Shown here in pieces: positions 50,001 to 63,134 of a DNA stretch of 64,000 nucleotides. The notes beneath the pieces were generated by a model. That model was not told the origin of the DNA. It saw only the letters and a program-made list of their open reading frames with translations, and did no database searches. The translations under genes and the position numbers were made by a program. The DNA is taken from contig OX465599.1 of NCBI GenBank assembly GCA_950022295.1, positions 2,914,001-2,978,000 on the forward strand. The letters are read 5' to 3'. This DNA comes from Bromus sterilis. Lineage: Eukaryota > Streptophyta > Magnoliopsida > Poales > Poaceae. How positions within the stretch are numbered: position 1 is the first letter of the stretch; each line of letters begins with the position of its first letter.

Positions 50001-50984
50001 CATTTACGTGCCGGTCATCAACACTCGCAATTTTGGCCGATTCTGGCCTGTTTCATGGGCTATCAATCACCGTTTTGGGTCCCCGAAGTGATTTCCATAA
50101 TTGACGAACCCAGGGTGCATTTACGTGACGGTCATCAGTCCTCGCACTTTTGGCCGATTCTGGCCTGTTTCATGGGCTATTAATCACCGTTACATGGGCT
50201 ATTAATCACCGTTTTGGGTCCCCGGAGTGATTTCCACCATTGACGAACCCTAGGGTGCATTTACGTGCCGGTCATCAACACTCGCAGTTTTGGCCGATTC
50301 TGGCCTGTTTCATGGGTATTAATCACCGTTTTGGGTCCCCGGAGTGATTTCCACCATTGACGAACCCCAGGGTGCATTTATGTGCCGGTCATCAACACTC
50401 ACAGTTTTGGCCGATTCTGGCCTGTTTCATGGGCTATTAATCACAGTTACATGGGCTATTAATCACCGTTTTGGATCCCCAGAGTGATTTCCATCATTGA
50501 AGAACCCAGGGTGCATTTACGTGCCGGTTATCAACACTCGCAGTTTTGGCCGATTCTGGCCTTTTTCATGAGCTATTAATCATCGTTTTGGGTCCCCGGA
50601 GTGATTTCCACCATTGACGAACCCCAGGGTGCATTTACGTGCCGGTCATCAACACTCGCAGTTTTGGCAGATTCTAGGTTGCTTCATGGGCTATTAATCA
50701 CCGTTTTGGGTCCCCGAAGTGATTTCCACAATTGACGAACCCAGGGTGCATTTACGTGACGGTCATCAGTCCTCGCACTTTTGGCCGATTCTGGCCTATT
50801 TCATGGGCTATTAATCACCGTTACATGGGCTATTAATCACCGTTTTGGGTCCCCGGAGTGATTTCCACCATTGACGAACCCCAGGCTGCATTTACGTGCC
50901 GGTCATCAACACTCGCAGTTTTGGCCGATTCTGGCCTGTTTCATGGGTATTAATCACCGTTTTGGGTCCCCGAAGTGATTTCCA
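44007..50984 (+). repeat. Heterogeneous zone, 56 monomers, no clean HOR
   Basis: Monomer order varies and private substitutions are more frequent than elsewhere: TTTTGCCCG, GTGCAGGTC, CCATTCATC, CTATGAATC, CATCATTCCTC, a GGTACC site at about 49854, and others. New classes appear that later make up the 1,895-bp HOR: E with CCATAATTGACGAACCCAGG, D with GATTCTAGGTTGCTTC, and A with GATTATGGCC. A loose trimer (H variant with ACACACGCAG, then a CGCAATTTT unit ending CTATCAATC, then E; 374 bp) occurs at 46490, 48760 and 49863. At 49252 it recurs with a different first member. Confidence 0.85.
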
Positions 50985-53231
50985 CCATTGACGAACCCTA
51001 GGGTGCATTTACGTGCCGGTCATCAACACTCGCAGTTTTGGCCGATTCTGGCCTGTTTCATGGGCTATTAATCACCGTTTTGGGTCCCCGGAGTGATTTC
51101 CACCATTGACGAACCCCAGGGTGCATTTACGTGCCGGTCATCAACACTCGCAATTTTGGCCGATTCTGGATTGTTTCATGGGTATTAATCACCGTTTTGG
51201 GTCCCCGGAGTGATTTCCACAATTGACGAACCCCGGGCTGCATTTACGTGCCGGTCATCAACACTCGCAGTTTTGGCCGATTCTGGCCTGTTTCATGGGT
51301 ATTAATCACCGTTTTGGGTCCCCGGAGTGATTTCCACCATTGACGAACCCCAGGGTGCATTTATGTGCCGGTCATCAACACTCACAGTTTTGGCCGATTC
51401 TGGCCTGTTTCATGGGCTATTAATCACAGTTACATGGGCTATTAATCACCGTTTTGGATCCCCAGAGTGATTTCCATCATTGAAGAACCCAGGGTGCATT
51501 TACGTGCCGGTTATCAACACTCGCAGTTTTGGCCGATTCTGGCCTGTTTCATGAGCTATTAATCATCGTTTTGGGTCCCCGGAGTGATTTCCACCATTGA
51601 CGAACCCCAGGGTGCATTTACGTGCCGGTCATCAACACTCGCAGTTTTGGCAGATTCTAGGTTGCTTCATGGGCTATTAATCACCGTTTTGGGTCCCCGA
51701 AGTGATTTCCACAATTGACGAACCCAGGGTGCATTTACGTGACGGTCATCAGTCCTCGCACTTTTGGCCGATTCTGGCCTATTTCATGGGCTATTAATCA
51801 CCGTTACATGGGCTATTAATCACCGTTTTGGGTCCCCGGAGTGATTTCCACCATTGACGAACCCCAGGCTGCATTTACGTGCCGGTCATCAACACTCGCA
51901 GTTTTGGCCGATTCTGGCCTGTTTCATGGGTATTAATCACCGTTTTGGGTCCCCGGAGTGATTTCCACCATTGACGAACCCTAGGGTGCATTTATGTGCC
52001 GGTCATCAACACTCGCAGTTTTGGCCGATTCTGGCCTGTTTCATGGGCTATTAATCACCGTTTTGGGTCCCCGGAGTGATTTGCACCATTGACGAACCCC
52101 AGGGTGCATTTACGTGCCGGTCATCAACACTCGCAATTTTGGCCGATTCTGGCCTGTTTCATGGGTTATTAATCATAGTTACATGGGCTATTAATCACCG
52201 TTTTGGGTCCCCGGAGTGATTTCCACAATTGAAGAACCCCAGGGTGCATTTACGTAACGGTCATCAGTCCTCGCACTTTTGGCCGATTATGGCCTGTTTC
52301 ATGGGCTATTAATCACCGTTACATGGGCTATTAATCACCGTTTTGGGTCCCCGGAGTGATTTCCACCATTGACGAACCCCAGGGTGCATTTACGTGCCGG
52401 TCATCAACACTCGCAGTTTTGGCCGATTCTGGCCTGTTTCATGGGCTATTAATCACCGTTTTGGGTCCCCAGAGTGATTTCCACCATTGACGAACCCCAG
52501 GGTGCATTTACGTGCCGGTCATCAACACTCGCAGTTTTGGCAGATTCTGGGTTGTTTCATGGGCTATCAATCACCGTTTTGGGTCCCCGAAGTGATTTCC
52601 ATAATTGACGAACCCAGGGTGCATTTACGTGACGGTCATCAGTCCTCGCACTTTTGGCCGATTCTGGCCTGTTTCATGGGCTATTAATCACCGTTACATG
52701 GGCTATTAATCACCGTTTTGGGTCCCCGGAGTGATTTCCACCATTGGCGAACCCTAGGGTGCATTTACGTGCCGGTCATCAACACTCGCAATTTTGGCCG
52801 ATTCTGGATTGTTTCATGGGTATTAATCACCGTTTTGGGTCCCCGGAGTGATTTCCACAATTGACGAACCCCGGGCTGCATTTACGTGCCGGTCATCAAC
52901 ACTCGCAGTTTTGGCCGATTCTGGCCTGTTTCATGGGTATTAATCACCGTTTTGGGTCCCCGGAGTGATTTCCACCATTGACGAACCCCAGGGTGCATTT
53001 ATGTGCCGGTCATCAACACTCACAGTTTTGGCCGATTCTGGCCTGTTTCATGGGCTATTAATCACAGTTACATGGGCTATTAATCACCGTTTTGGATCCC
53101 CAGAGTGATTTCCATCATTGAAGAACCCAGGGTGCATTTACGTGCCGGTTATCAACACTCGCAGTTTTGGCCGATTCTGGCCTGTTTCATGAGCTATTAA
53201 TCATCGTTTTGGGTCCCCGGAGTGATTTCCA
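50985..53231 (+). repeat. HOR6-like units, shuffled
   Basis: It contains most HOR6 classes in order, but with fusion monomers. At 51103 a CCCCAGGG front is joined to the CGCAATTTTGG, GATTCTGGATTG back of HOR6 member 3. At 52741 the GGCGAACCCTAG front of member 1 is joined to the same back half, deleting the intervening monomers. The stretch 50985-52740 is repeated at 54643-56398, an offset of 3,658 bp. Eight monomers from D at 50611 to D at 51594 span 983 bp and form a truncated HOR6 unit. Confidence 0.85.
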
Positions 53232-54642
53232 CCATTGACGAACCCAAGGGTGCATTTACGTGCCGGTCATCAACACTCGCAGTTTTGGAAGATTTTGGCC
53301 TGTTTCATGGGCTATTAATCACCGTTTTGGGTCCCTGGAGTGATTTCCACAATTGACGAACCCAAGGGTGCATTTACGTTCCGGTCATCCACCCTCGCAG
53401 TTTTGGTCGATTCTGGCCTGTTTCATGGGCTATTAATCACCGTTTTGGGTCCCCGGAGTGATTTCCACCATTGAGGAACCCAGGGTGCATTTACGTGCCG
53501 GTCATCAACACTCGCAGTTTTGGCAGATTTTGGCCTGTTTCATGGGCTATTAATCACCGTTTTGGGTCCCTGGAGTGATTTCCACCATTGACGAACCCCA
53601 GGGTGCAATTACGTGTCGGTCATCAACACTCGCAATTTTGGCCGATTCTAGCCTGTTTCATGGGCTATTAATCACCGTTTTGGATCCTCGGAGTGATTTC
53701 CACCATTGACGAACCCAAGGGTGCATTTACGTGCCTGTCATCAACACTCGCAGTTTTGGCCGATTCTGGCCTATTTCATGGGCTATTAATCACCGTTTTG
53801 GGTCCCTGGAGTGATTTCCACCATTGACGAACCCAAGGGTGCATTTACGTGCCTGTCATCAACACTCGCAGTTTTGGCCGATTCTGGCCTGTTTCATGGG
53901 CTATTAATCACCGTTTTGGGTCCCCGGAGTGATTTCCACCATTGAGGAACCCAGGGTGCATTTACGTGCCGGTCATCAACACTCGCAGTTTTGGCCGATT
54001 CTGGCCTGTTTCATGGGCTATTAATCACCGTTTTGGGTCCCCGGAGTGATTTCCACCATTGAGGAACCCAGGGTGCATTTACGTGCCGGTCATCAACACT
54101 CGCAGTTTTGGAAGATTTTGGCCTGTTTCATGGGCTATTAATCACCGTTTTGGGTCCCTGGAGTGATTTCCACAATTGACGAACCCAAGGGTGCATTTAC
54201 GTGCCGGTCATCAACACTCGCAGTTTTGGAAGATTTTGGCCTGTTTCATGGGCTATTAATCACCGTTTTGGGTCCCTGGAGTGATTTCCACAATTGACGA
54301 ACCCAAGGGTGCATTTACGTTCCGGTCATCCACCCTCGCAGTTTTGGTCGATTCTGGCCTGTTTCATGGGCTATTAATCACCGTTTTGGGTCCCCGGAGT
54401 GATTTCCACCATTGAGGAACCCAGGGTGCATTTACGTGTCGGTCATCAACACTCGCAGTTTTGGCCGATTCTAGCCTGTTTCATGGGCTATTAATCACCG
54501 TTTTGGATCCTCGGAGTGATTTCCACCATTGACGAACCCAAGGGTGCATTTACGTGCCTGTCATCAACACTCGCAGTTTTGGCCGATTCTGGCCTGTTTC
54601 ATGGGTATTAATCACCGTTTTGGGTCCCCGAAGTGATTTCCA
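53232..54642 (+). repeat. Linker-free block of 12 short monomers, distinct subfamily
   Basis: Twelve consecutive units of 117 or 118 bp with no linker. This is the longest linker-free run I found. Diagnostic changes rare or absent elsewhere are GAACCCAAGGG, TTTTGGAAGATTTTGG, TTCCGGTCATCCACCCTCGC, GTGCCTGTC, GGATCCTCGGAG, TTTTGGTCG and GATTCTAGCC. A sub-block recurs at an 8-monomer offset (941 bp; 53350 and 54291). It interrupts a HOR6-type unit: the H unit at 53115 is followed by this block where the GATTCTAGG D unit would be expected. I infer an older or foreign subfamily segment brought in by recombination. Confidence 0.88.
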
Positions 54643-56398
54643 CCATTGACGAACCCTAGGGTGCATTTACGTGCCGGTCATCAACACTCGCAGTTTTGGC
54701 CGATTCTGGCCTGTTTCATGGGCTATTAATCACCGTTTTGGGTCCCCGGAGTGATTTCCACCATTGACGAACCCCAGGGTGCATTTACGTGCCGGTCATC
54801 AACACTCGCAATTTTGGCCGATTCTGGATTGTTTCATGGGTATTAATCACCGTTTTGGGTCCCCGGAGTGATTTCCACAATTGACGAACCCCGGGCTGCA
54901 TTTACGTGCCGGTCATCAACACTCGCAGTTTTGGCCGATTCTGGCCTGTTTCATGGGTATTAATCACCGTTTTGGGTCCCCGGAGTGATTTCCACCATTG
55001 ACGAACCCCAGGGTGCATTTATGTGCCGGTCATCAACACTCACAGTTTTGGCCGATTCTGGCCTGTTTCATGGGCTATTAATCACAGTTACATGGGCTAT
55101 TAATCACCGTTTTGGATCCCCAGAGTGATTTCCATCATTGAAGAACCCAGGGTGCATTTACGTGCCGGTTATCAACACTCGCAGTTTTGGCCGATTCTGG
55201 CCTGTTTCATGAGCTATTAATCATCGTTTTGGGTCCCCGGAGTGATTTCCACCATTGACGAACCCCAGGGTGCATTTACGTGCCGGTCATCAACACTCGC
55301 AGTTTTGGCAGATTCTAGGTTGCTTCATGGGCTATTAATCACCGTTTTGGGTCCCCGAAGTGATTTCCACAATTGACGAACCCAGGGTGCATTTACGTGA
55401 CGGTCATCAGTCCTCGCACTTTTGGCCGATTCTGGCCTATTTCATGGGCTATTAATCACCGTTACATGGGCTATTAATCACCGTTTTGGGTCCCCGGAGT
55501 GATTTCCACCATTGACGAACCCCAGGCTGCATTTACGTGCCGGTCATCAACACTCGCAGTTTTGGCCGATTCTGGCCTGTTTCATGGGTATTAATCACCG
55601 TTTTGGGTCCCCGGAGTGATTTCCACCATTGACGAACCCTAGGGTGCATTTATGTGCCGGTCATCAACACTCGCAGTTTTGGCCGATTCTGGCCTGTTTC
55701 ATGGGCTATTAATCACCGTTTTGGGTCCCCGGAGTGATTTGCACCATTGACGAACCCCAGGGTGCATTTACGTGCCGGTCATCAACACTCGCAATTTTGG
55801 CCGATTCTGGCCTGTTTCATGGGTTATTAATCATAGTTACATGGGCTATTAATCACCGTTTTGGGTCCCCGGAGTGATTTCCACAATTGAAGAACCCCAG
55901 GGTGCATTTACGTAACGGTCATCAGTCCTCGCACTTTTGGCCGATTATGGCCTGTTTCATGGGCTATTAATCACCGTTACATGGGCTATTAATCACCGTT
56001 TTGGGTCCCCGGAGTGATTTCCACCATTGACGAACCCCAGGGTGCATTTACGTGCCGGTCATCAACACTCGCAGTTTTGGCCGATTCTGGCCTGTTTCAT
56101 GGGCTATTAATCACCGTTTTGGGTCCCCAGAGTGATTTCCACCATTGACGAACCCCAGGGTGCATTTACGTGCCGGTCATCAACACTCGCAGTTTTGGCA
56201 GATTCTGGGTTGTTTCATGGGCTATCAATCACCGTTTTGGGTCCCCGAAGTGATTTCCATAATTGACGAACCCAGGGTGCATTTACGTGACGGTCATCAG
56301 TCCTCGCACTTTTGGCCGATTCTGGCCTGTTTCATGGGCTATTAATCACCGTTACATGGGCTATTAATCACCGTTTTGGGTCCCCGGAGTGATTTCCA
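54643..56398 (+). repeat. HOR6 unit 1, partial: 14 monomers, 1,756 bp
   Basis: The 1,895-bp HOR lacking its first two members, and entering through the same fusion unit (54761) seen at 51103. It matches 50985-52740 at a 3,658-bp offset and the following full unit at 1,895 bp (D markers GATTCTAGG at 55311 and 57206). GATTTGCACC near 55736 is shared with the 52080 copy but not with later units. Confidence 0.88.
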
Positions 56399-58293
56399 CC
56401 ATTGGCGAACCCTAGGGTGCATTTACGTGCCGGTCATCAACACTCGCAGTTTTGGCCGATTCTGGCCTGTTTCATGGGCTATTAATCACCGTTTTGGGTC
56501 CCCAGAGTGATTTCCACCATTGACGAACCCCAGGGTGCATTTACGTGCCGGTCATCAACACTCGCAATTTTGGCCGATTCTGGCCTGTTTCATGGGCTAT
56601 TAATCACAGTTACATGGGCTATTAATCACCGTTTTGGGTCCCCGTAGTGATGTCCACCATTGACGAACCCAGGGTGCATTTACGTGCCGGTCATCAACAC
56701 TCGCAATTTTGGCCGATTCTGGATTGTTTCATGGGTATTAATCACCGTTTTGGGTCCCCGGAGTGATTTCCACAATTGACGAACCCCGGGCTGCATTTAC
56801 GTGCCGGTCATCAACACTCGCAGTTTTGGCCGATTCTGGCCTGTTTCATGGGTATTAATCACCGTTTTGGGTCCCCGGAGTGATTTCCACCATTGACGAA
56901 CCCCAGGGTGCATTTATGTGCCGGTCATCAACACTCACAGTTTTGGCCGATTCTGGCCTGTTTCATGGGCTATTAATCACAGTTACATGGGCTATTAATC
57001 ACCGTTTTGGATCCCCAGAGTGATTTCCATCATTGAAGAACCCAGGGTGCATTTACGTGCCGGTTATCAACACTCGCAGTTTTGGCCGATTCTGGCCTGT
57101 TTCATGAGCTATTAATCATCGTTTTGGGTCCCCGGAGTGATTTCCACCATTGACGAACCCCAGGGTGCATTTACGTGCCGGTCATCAACACTCGCAGTTT
57201 TGGCAGATTCTAGGTTGCTTCATGGGCTATTAATCACCGTTTTGGGTCCCCGAAGTGATTTCCACAATTGACGAACCCAGGGTGCATTTACGTGACGGTC
57301 ATCAGTCCTCGCACTTTTGGCCGATTCTGGCCTATTTCATGGGCTATTAATCACCGTTACATGGGCTATTAATCACCGTTTTGGGTCCCCGGAGTGATTT
57401 CCACCATTGACGAACCCCAGGCTGCATTTACGTGCCGGTCATCAACACTCGCAGTTTTGGCCGATTCTGGCCTGTTTCATGGGTATTAATCACCGTTTTG
57501 GGTCCCCGGAGTGATTTCCACCATTGACGAACCCTAGGGTGCATTTATGTGCCGGTCATCAACACTCGCAGTTTTGGCCGATTCTGGCCTGTTTCATGGG
57601 CTATTAATCACCGTTTTGGGTCCCCGGAGTGATTTCCACCATTGACGAACCCCAGGGTGCATTTACGTGCCGGTCATCAACACTCGCAATTTTGGCCGAT
57701 TCTGGCCTGTTTCATGGGTTATTAATCATAGTTACATGGGCTATTAATCACCGTTTTGGGTCCCCTGAGTGATTTCCACAATTGAAGAACCCCAGGGTGC
57801 ATTTACGTAACGGTCATCAGTCCTCGCACTTTTGGCCGATTATGGCCTGTTTCATGGGCTATTAATCACCGTTACATGGGCTATTAATCACCGTTTTGGG
57901 TCCCCGGAGTGATTTCCACCATTGACGAACCCCAGGGTGCATTTACGTGCCGGTCATCAACACTCGCAGTTTTGGCCGATTCTGGCCTGTTTCATGGGCT
58001 ATTAATCACCGTTTTGGGTCCCCAGAGTGATTTCCACCATTGACGAACCCCAGGGTGCATTTACGTGCCGGTCATCAACACTCGCAGTTTTGGCAGATTC
58101 TGGGTTGTTTCATGGGCTATCAATCACCGTTTTGGGTCCCCGAAGTGATTTCCATAATTGACGAACCCAGGGTGCATTTACGTGACGGTCATCAGTCCTC
58201 GCACTTTTGGCCGATTCTGGCCTGTTTCATGGGCTATTAATCACCGTTACATGGGCTATTAATCACCGTTTTGGGTCCCCGGAGTGATTTCCA
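56399..58293 (+). repeat. HOR6 unit 2: 15 monomers, 1,895 bp
   Basis: Members in order: 1 GGCGAACCCTAG; 2 CCCCAGAG with linker; 3 CCGTAGTGATGTCC; 4 CAATT with CCCCGGGCTG; 5 ATGTGCC with CTCACAG and linker; 6 class H; 7 GATTCTAGGTTGCTTC; 8 E with CCTATTTC; 9 CCAGGCTG; 10 CCCTAG with ATGTG; 11 class C; 12 GAAGAACC with GATTATGG and linker; 13 P-like; 14 GGCAG, GGGTTG, ending CTATCAATC; 15 E with CCATAATT. Lengths 118, 140, 116, 117, 140, 117, 118, 139, 117, 118, 140, 140, 118, 118 and 139 sum to 1,895. Confidence 0.93.
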
Positions 58294-60188
58294 CCATTGG
58301 CGAACCCTAGGGTGCATTTACGTGCCGGTCATCAACACTCGCAGTTTTGGCCGATTCTGGCCTGTTTCATGGGCTATTAATCACCGTTTTGGGTCCCCAG
58401 AGTGATTTCCACCATTGACGAACCCCAGGGTGCATTTACGTGCCGGTCATCAACACTCGCAATTTTGGCCGATTCTGGCCTGTTTCATGGGCTATTAATC
58501 ACAGTTACATGGGCTATTAATCACCGTTTTGGGTCCCCGTAGTGATGTCCACCATTGACGAACCCAGGGTGCATTTACGTGCCGGTCATCAACACTCGCA
58601 ATTTTGGCCGATTCTGGATTGTTTCATGGGTATTAATCACCGTTTTGGGTCCCCGGAGTGATTTCCACAATTGACGAACCCCGGGCTGCATTTACGTGCC
58701 GGTCATCAACACTCGCAGTTTTGGCCGATTCTGGCCTGTTTCATGGGTATTAATCACCGTTTTGGGTCCCCGGAGTGATTTCCACCATTGACGAACCCCA
58801 GGGTGCATTTATGTGCCGGTCATCAACACTCACAGTTTTGGCCGATTCTGGCCTGTTTCATGGGCTATTAATCACAGTTACATGGGCTATTAATCACCGT
58901 TTTGGATCCCCAGAGTGATTTCCATCATTGAAGAACCCAGGGTGCATTTACGTGCCGGTTATCAACACTCGCAGTTTTGGCCGATTCTGGCCTGTTTCAT
59001 GAGCTATTAATCATCGTTTTGGGTCCCCGGAGTGATTTCCACCATTGACGAACCCCAGGGTGCATTTACGTGCCGGTCATCAACACTCGCAGTTTTGGCA
59101 GATTCTAGGTTGCTTCATGGGCTATTAATCACCGTTTTGGGTCCCCGAAGTGATTTCCACAATTGACGAACCCAGGGTGCATTTACGTGACGGTCATCAG
59201 TCCTCGCACTTTTGGCCGATTCTGGCCTATTTCATGGGCTATTAATCACCGTTACATGGGCTATTAATCACCGTTTTGGGTCCCCGGAGTGATTTCCACC
59301 ATTGACGAACCCCAGGCTGCATTTACGTGCCGGTCATCAACACTCGCAGTTTTGGCCGATTCTGGCCTGTTTCATGGGTATTAATCACCGTTTTGGGTCC
59401 CCGGAGTGATTTCCACCATTGACGAACCCTAGGGTGCATTTATGTGCCGGTCATCAACACTCGCAGTTTTGGCCGATTCTGGCCTGTTTCATGGGCTATT
59501 AATCACCGTTTTGGGTCCCCGGAGTGATTTCCACCATTGACGAACCCCAGGGTGCATTGACGTGCCGGTCATCAACACTCGCAATTTTGGCCGATTCTGG
59601 CCTGTTTCATGGGTTATTAATCATAGTTACATGGGCTATTAATCACCGTTTTGGGTCCCCTGAGTGATTTCCACAATTGAAGAACCCCAGGGTGCATTTA
59701 CGTAACGGTCATCAGTCCTCGCACTTTTGGCCGATTATGGCCTGTTTCATGGGCTATTAATCACCGTTACATGGGCTATTAATCACCGTTTTGGGTCCCC
59801 GGAGTGATTTCCACCATTGACGAACCCCAGGGTGCATTTACGTGCCGGTCATCAACACTCGCAGTTTTGGCCGATTCTGGCCTGTTTCATGGGCTATTAA
59901 TCACCGTTTTGGGTCCCCAGAGTGATTTCCACCATTGACGAACCCCAGGGTGCATTTACGTGCCGGTCATCAACACTCGCAGTTTTGGCAGATTCTGGGT
60001 TGTTTCATGGGCTATCAATCACCGTTTTGGGTCCCCGAAGTGATTTCCATAATTGACGAACCCAGGGTGCATTTACGTGACGGTCATCAGTCCTCGCACT
60101 TTTGGCCGATTCTGGCCTGTTTCATGGGCTATTAATCACCGTTACATGGGCTATTAATCACCGTTTTGGGTCCCCGGAGTGATTTCCA
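58294..60188 (+). repeat. HOR6 unit 3: 15 monomers, 1,895 bp
   Basis: The same fifteen members at an exact 1,895-bp offset. The clearest difference I found is GCATTGACGTG for GCATTTACGTG near 59556. CCCCTGAG in member 12 is shared with unit 2 but not with the partial unit upstream, so units 2 and 3 are each other's closest relatives. Confidence 0.93.
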
Positions 60189-63134
60189 CCATTGGCGAAC
60201 CCTAGGGTGCATTTACGTGCCGGTCATCAACACTCGCAGTTTTGGCCGATTCTGGCCTGTTTCATGGGCTATTAATCACCGTTTTGGGTCCCCAGAGTGA
60301 TTTCCACCATTGACGAACCCCAGGGTGCATTTACGTGCCGGTCATCAACACTCGCAATTTTGGCCGATTCTGGCCTGTTTCATGGGCTATTAATCACAGT
60401 TACATGGGCTATTAATCACCGTTTTGGATCCCCAGAGTGATTTCCATCATTGAAGCACCCAGGGTGCATTTACGTGCCGGTTATCAACACACGCAGTTTT
60501 GACCGATTCTGGCCTGTTTCATGAGCTATTAATCACCGTTTTGGGTCCCCGGAGTGATTTCCACAATTGACGAACCCCAGGGTGCATTTACGTGCCGGTC
60601 ATCAACACTCGCAATTTTGGCCGATTCTGGCCTGTTTCATGGGTTATTAATCATAGTTACATGGGCTATTAATCACCGTTTTGGGTCCCCGGAGTGATTT
60701 CCACAATTGAAGAACCCCAGGGTGCATTTACGTAACGGTCATCAGTCCTCGCACTTTTGGCCGATTATGGCCTGTTTCATGGGCTATTAATCACCGTTAC
60801 ATGGGCTATTAATCACCGTTTTGGGTCCCCGGAGTGATTTCCACCATTGACGAACCCCAGGGTGCATTTACGTGCCGGTCATCAACACTCGCAGTTTTGG
60901 CCGATTCTGGCCTGTTTCATGGGCTATTAATCACCGTTTTGGGTCCCCGGAGTGATTTCCACCATTGACGAACCCCAGGGTGCATTTACGTGACGGTCAT
61001 CAGTCCTCGCACTTTTGGCCGATTCTGGCCTGTTTCATGGGCTATTAATCACCGTTACATGGGCTATTAATCACCGTTTTGGGTCCCCGTAGTGATGTCC
61101 ACCATTGACGAACCCAGGGTGCATTTACGTGCCGGTCATCAACACTCGCAATTTTGGCCGATTCTGGATTGTTTCATGGGTATTAATCACCGTTTTGGGT
61201 CCCCGGAGTGATTTCCACAATTGACGAACCCCGGGCTGCATTTACGTGCCGGTCATCAACACTCGCAGTTTTGGCCGATTCTGGCCTGTTTCATGGGTAT
61301 TAATCACCGTTTTGGGTCCCCGGAGTGATTTCCACCATTGACGAACCCCAGGGTGCATTTATGTGCCGGTCATCAACACTCACAGTTTTGGCCGATTCTG
61401 GCCTGTTTCATGGGCTATTAATCACAGTTACATGGGCTATTAATCACCGTTTTGGATCCCCAGAGTGATTTCCATCATTGAAGAACCCAGGGTGCATTTA
61501 CGTGCCGGTTATCAACACTCGCAGTTTTGGCAGATTCTAGGTTGCTTCATGGGCTATTAATCACCGTTTTGGGTCCCCGAAGTGATTTCCACAATTGACG
61601 AACCCAGGGTGCATTTACGTGACGGTCATCAGTCCTCGCACTTTTGGCCGATTCTGGCCTATTTCATGGGCTATTAATCACCGTTACATGGGCTATTAAT
61701 CACCGTTTTGGGTCCCCGGAGTGATTTCCACCATTGACGAACCCCAGGGTGCATTTATGTGCCGGTCATCAACACTCACAGTTTTGGCCGATTCTGGCCT
61801 GTTTCATGGGCTATTAATCACAGTTACATGGGCTATTAATCACCGTTTTGGATCCCCAGAGTGATTTCCATCATTGAAGAACCCAGGGTGCATTTACGTG
61901 CCGGTTATCAACACTCGCAGTTTTGGCCGATTCTGGCCTGTTTCATGAGCTATTAATCATCGTTTTGGGTCCCCGGAGTGATTTCCACCATTGACGAACC
62001 CCAGGGTGCATTTACGTGCCGGTCATCAACACTCGCAGTTTTGGCAGATTCTAGGTTGCTTCATGGGCTATTAATCACCGTTTTGGGTCCCCGAAGTGAT
62101 TTCCACAATTGACGAACCCAGGGTGCATTTACGTGACGGTCATCAGTCCTCGCACTTTTGGCCGATTCTGGCCTATTTCATGGGCTATTAATCACCGTTA
62201 CATGGGCTATTAATCACCGTTTTGGGTCCCCGGAGTGATTTCCACCATTGACGAACCCCAGGCTGCATTTACGTGCCGGTCATCAACACTCGCAGTTTTG
62301 GCCGATTCTGGCCTGTTTCATGGGTATTAATCACCGTTTTGGGTCCCCGGAGTGATTTCCACCATTGACGAACCCTAGGGTGCATTTATGTGCCGGTCAT
62401 CAACACTCGCAGTTTTGGCCGATTCTGGCCTGTTTCATGGGCTATTAATCACCGTTTTGGGTCCCCGGAGTGATTTCCACCATTGACGAACCCCAGGGTG
62501 CATTTACGTGCCGGTCATCAACACTCGCAATTTTGGCCGATTCTGGCCTGTTTCATGGGTTATTAATCATAGTTACATGGGCTATTAATCACCGTTTTGG
62601 GTCCCCGGAGTGATTTCCACAATTGAAGAACCCCAGGGTGCATTTACGTAACGGTCATCAGTCCTCGCACTTTTGGCCGATTATGGCCTGTTTCATGGGC
62701 TATTAATCACCGTTACATGGGCTATTAATCACCGTTTTGGGTCCCCGGAGTGATTTCCACCATTGACGAACCCCAGGGTGCATTTACGTGCCGGTCATCA
62801 ACACTCGCAGTTTTGGCCGATTCTGGCCTGTTTCATGGGCTATTAATCACCGTTTTGGGTCCCCAGAGTGATTTCCACCATTGACGAACCCCAGGGTGCA
62901 TTTACGTGCCGGTCATCAACACTCGCAGTTTTGGCAGATTCTGGGTTGTTTCATGGGCTATCAATCACCGTTTTGGGTCCCCGAAGTGATTTCCATAATT
63001 GACGAACCCAGGGTGCATTTACGTGACGGTCATCAGTCCTCGCACTTTTGGCCGATTCTGGCCTGTTTCATGGGCTATTAATCACCGTTACATGGGCTAT
63101 TAATCACCGTTTTGGGTCCCCGGAGTGATTTCCA
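60189..63134 (+). repeat. HOR7 unit: 23 monomers, 2,946 bp, rearranged HOR6
   Basis: It starts as HOR6 members 1 and 2, then takes the ACACACGCAG H variant (60447), a C-like unit with a CAATT core, members 12 and 13, and a hybrid at 60962 (CCATT front, GTGACGG and CATCAGTCC back, linker). Then members 3, 4, 5, a fusion of 6 and 7 at 61475, 8, 5, 6, 7 and on through 15. Members 5 to 8 thus appear twice, once with the 6/7 fusion. Lengths sum to 2,946, matching the GGCGAACCCTAG spacing (60189 to 63135). Confidence 0.9.

Noticed and set aside
53232..54642. Transposon or retroelement insertion
   Set aside because: The block is made of the same monomer in the same orientation, with no terminal repeats, target-site duplication or coding sequence.
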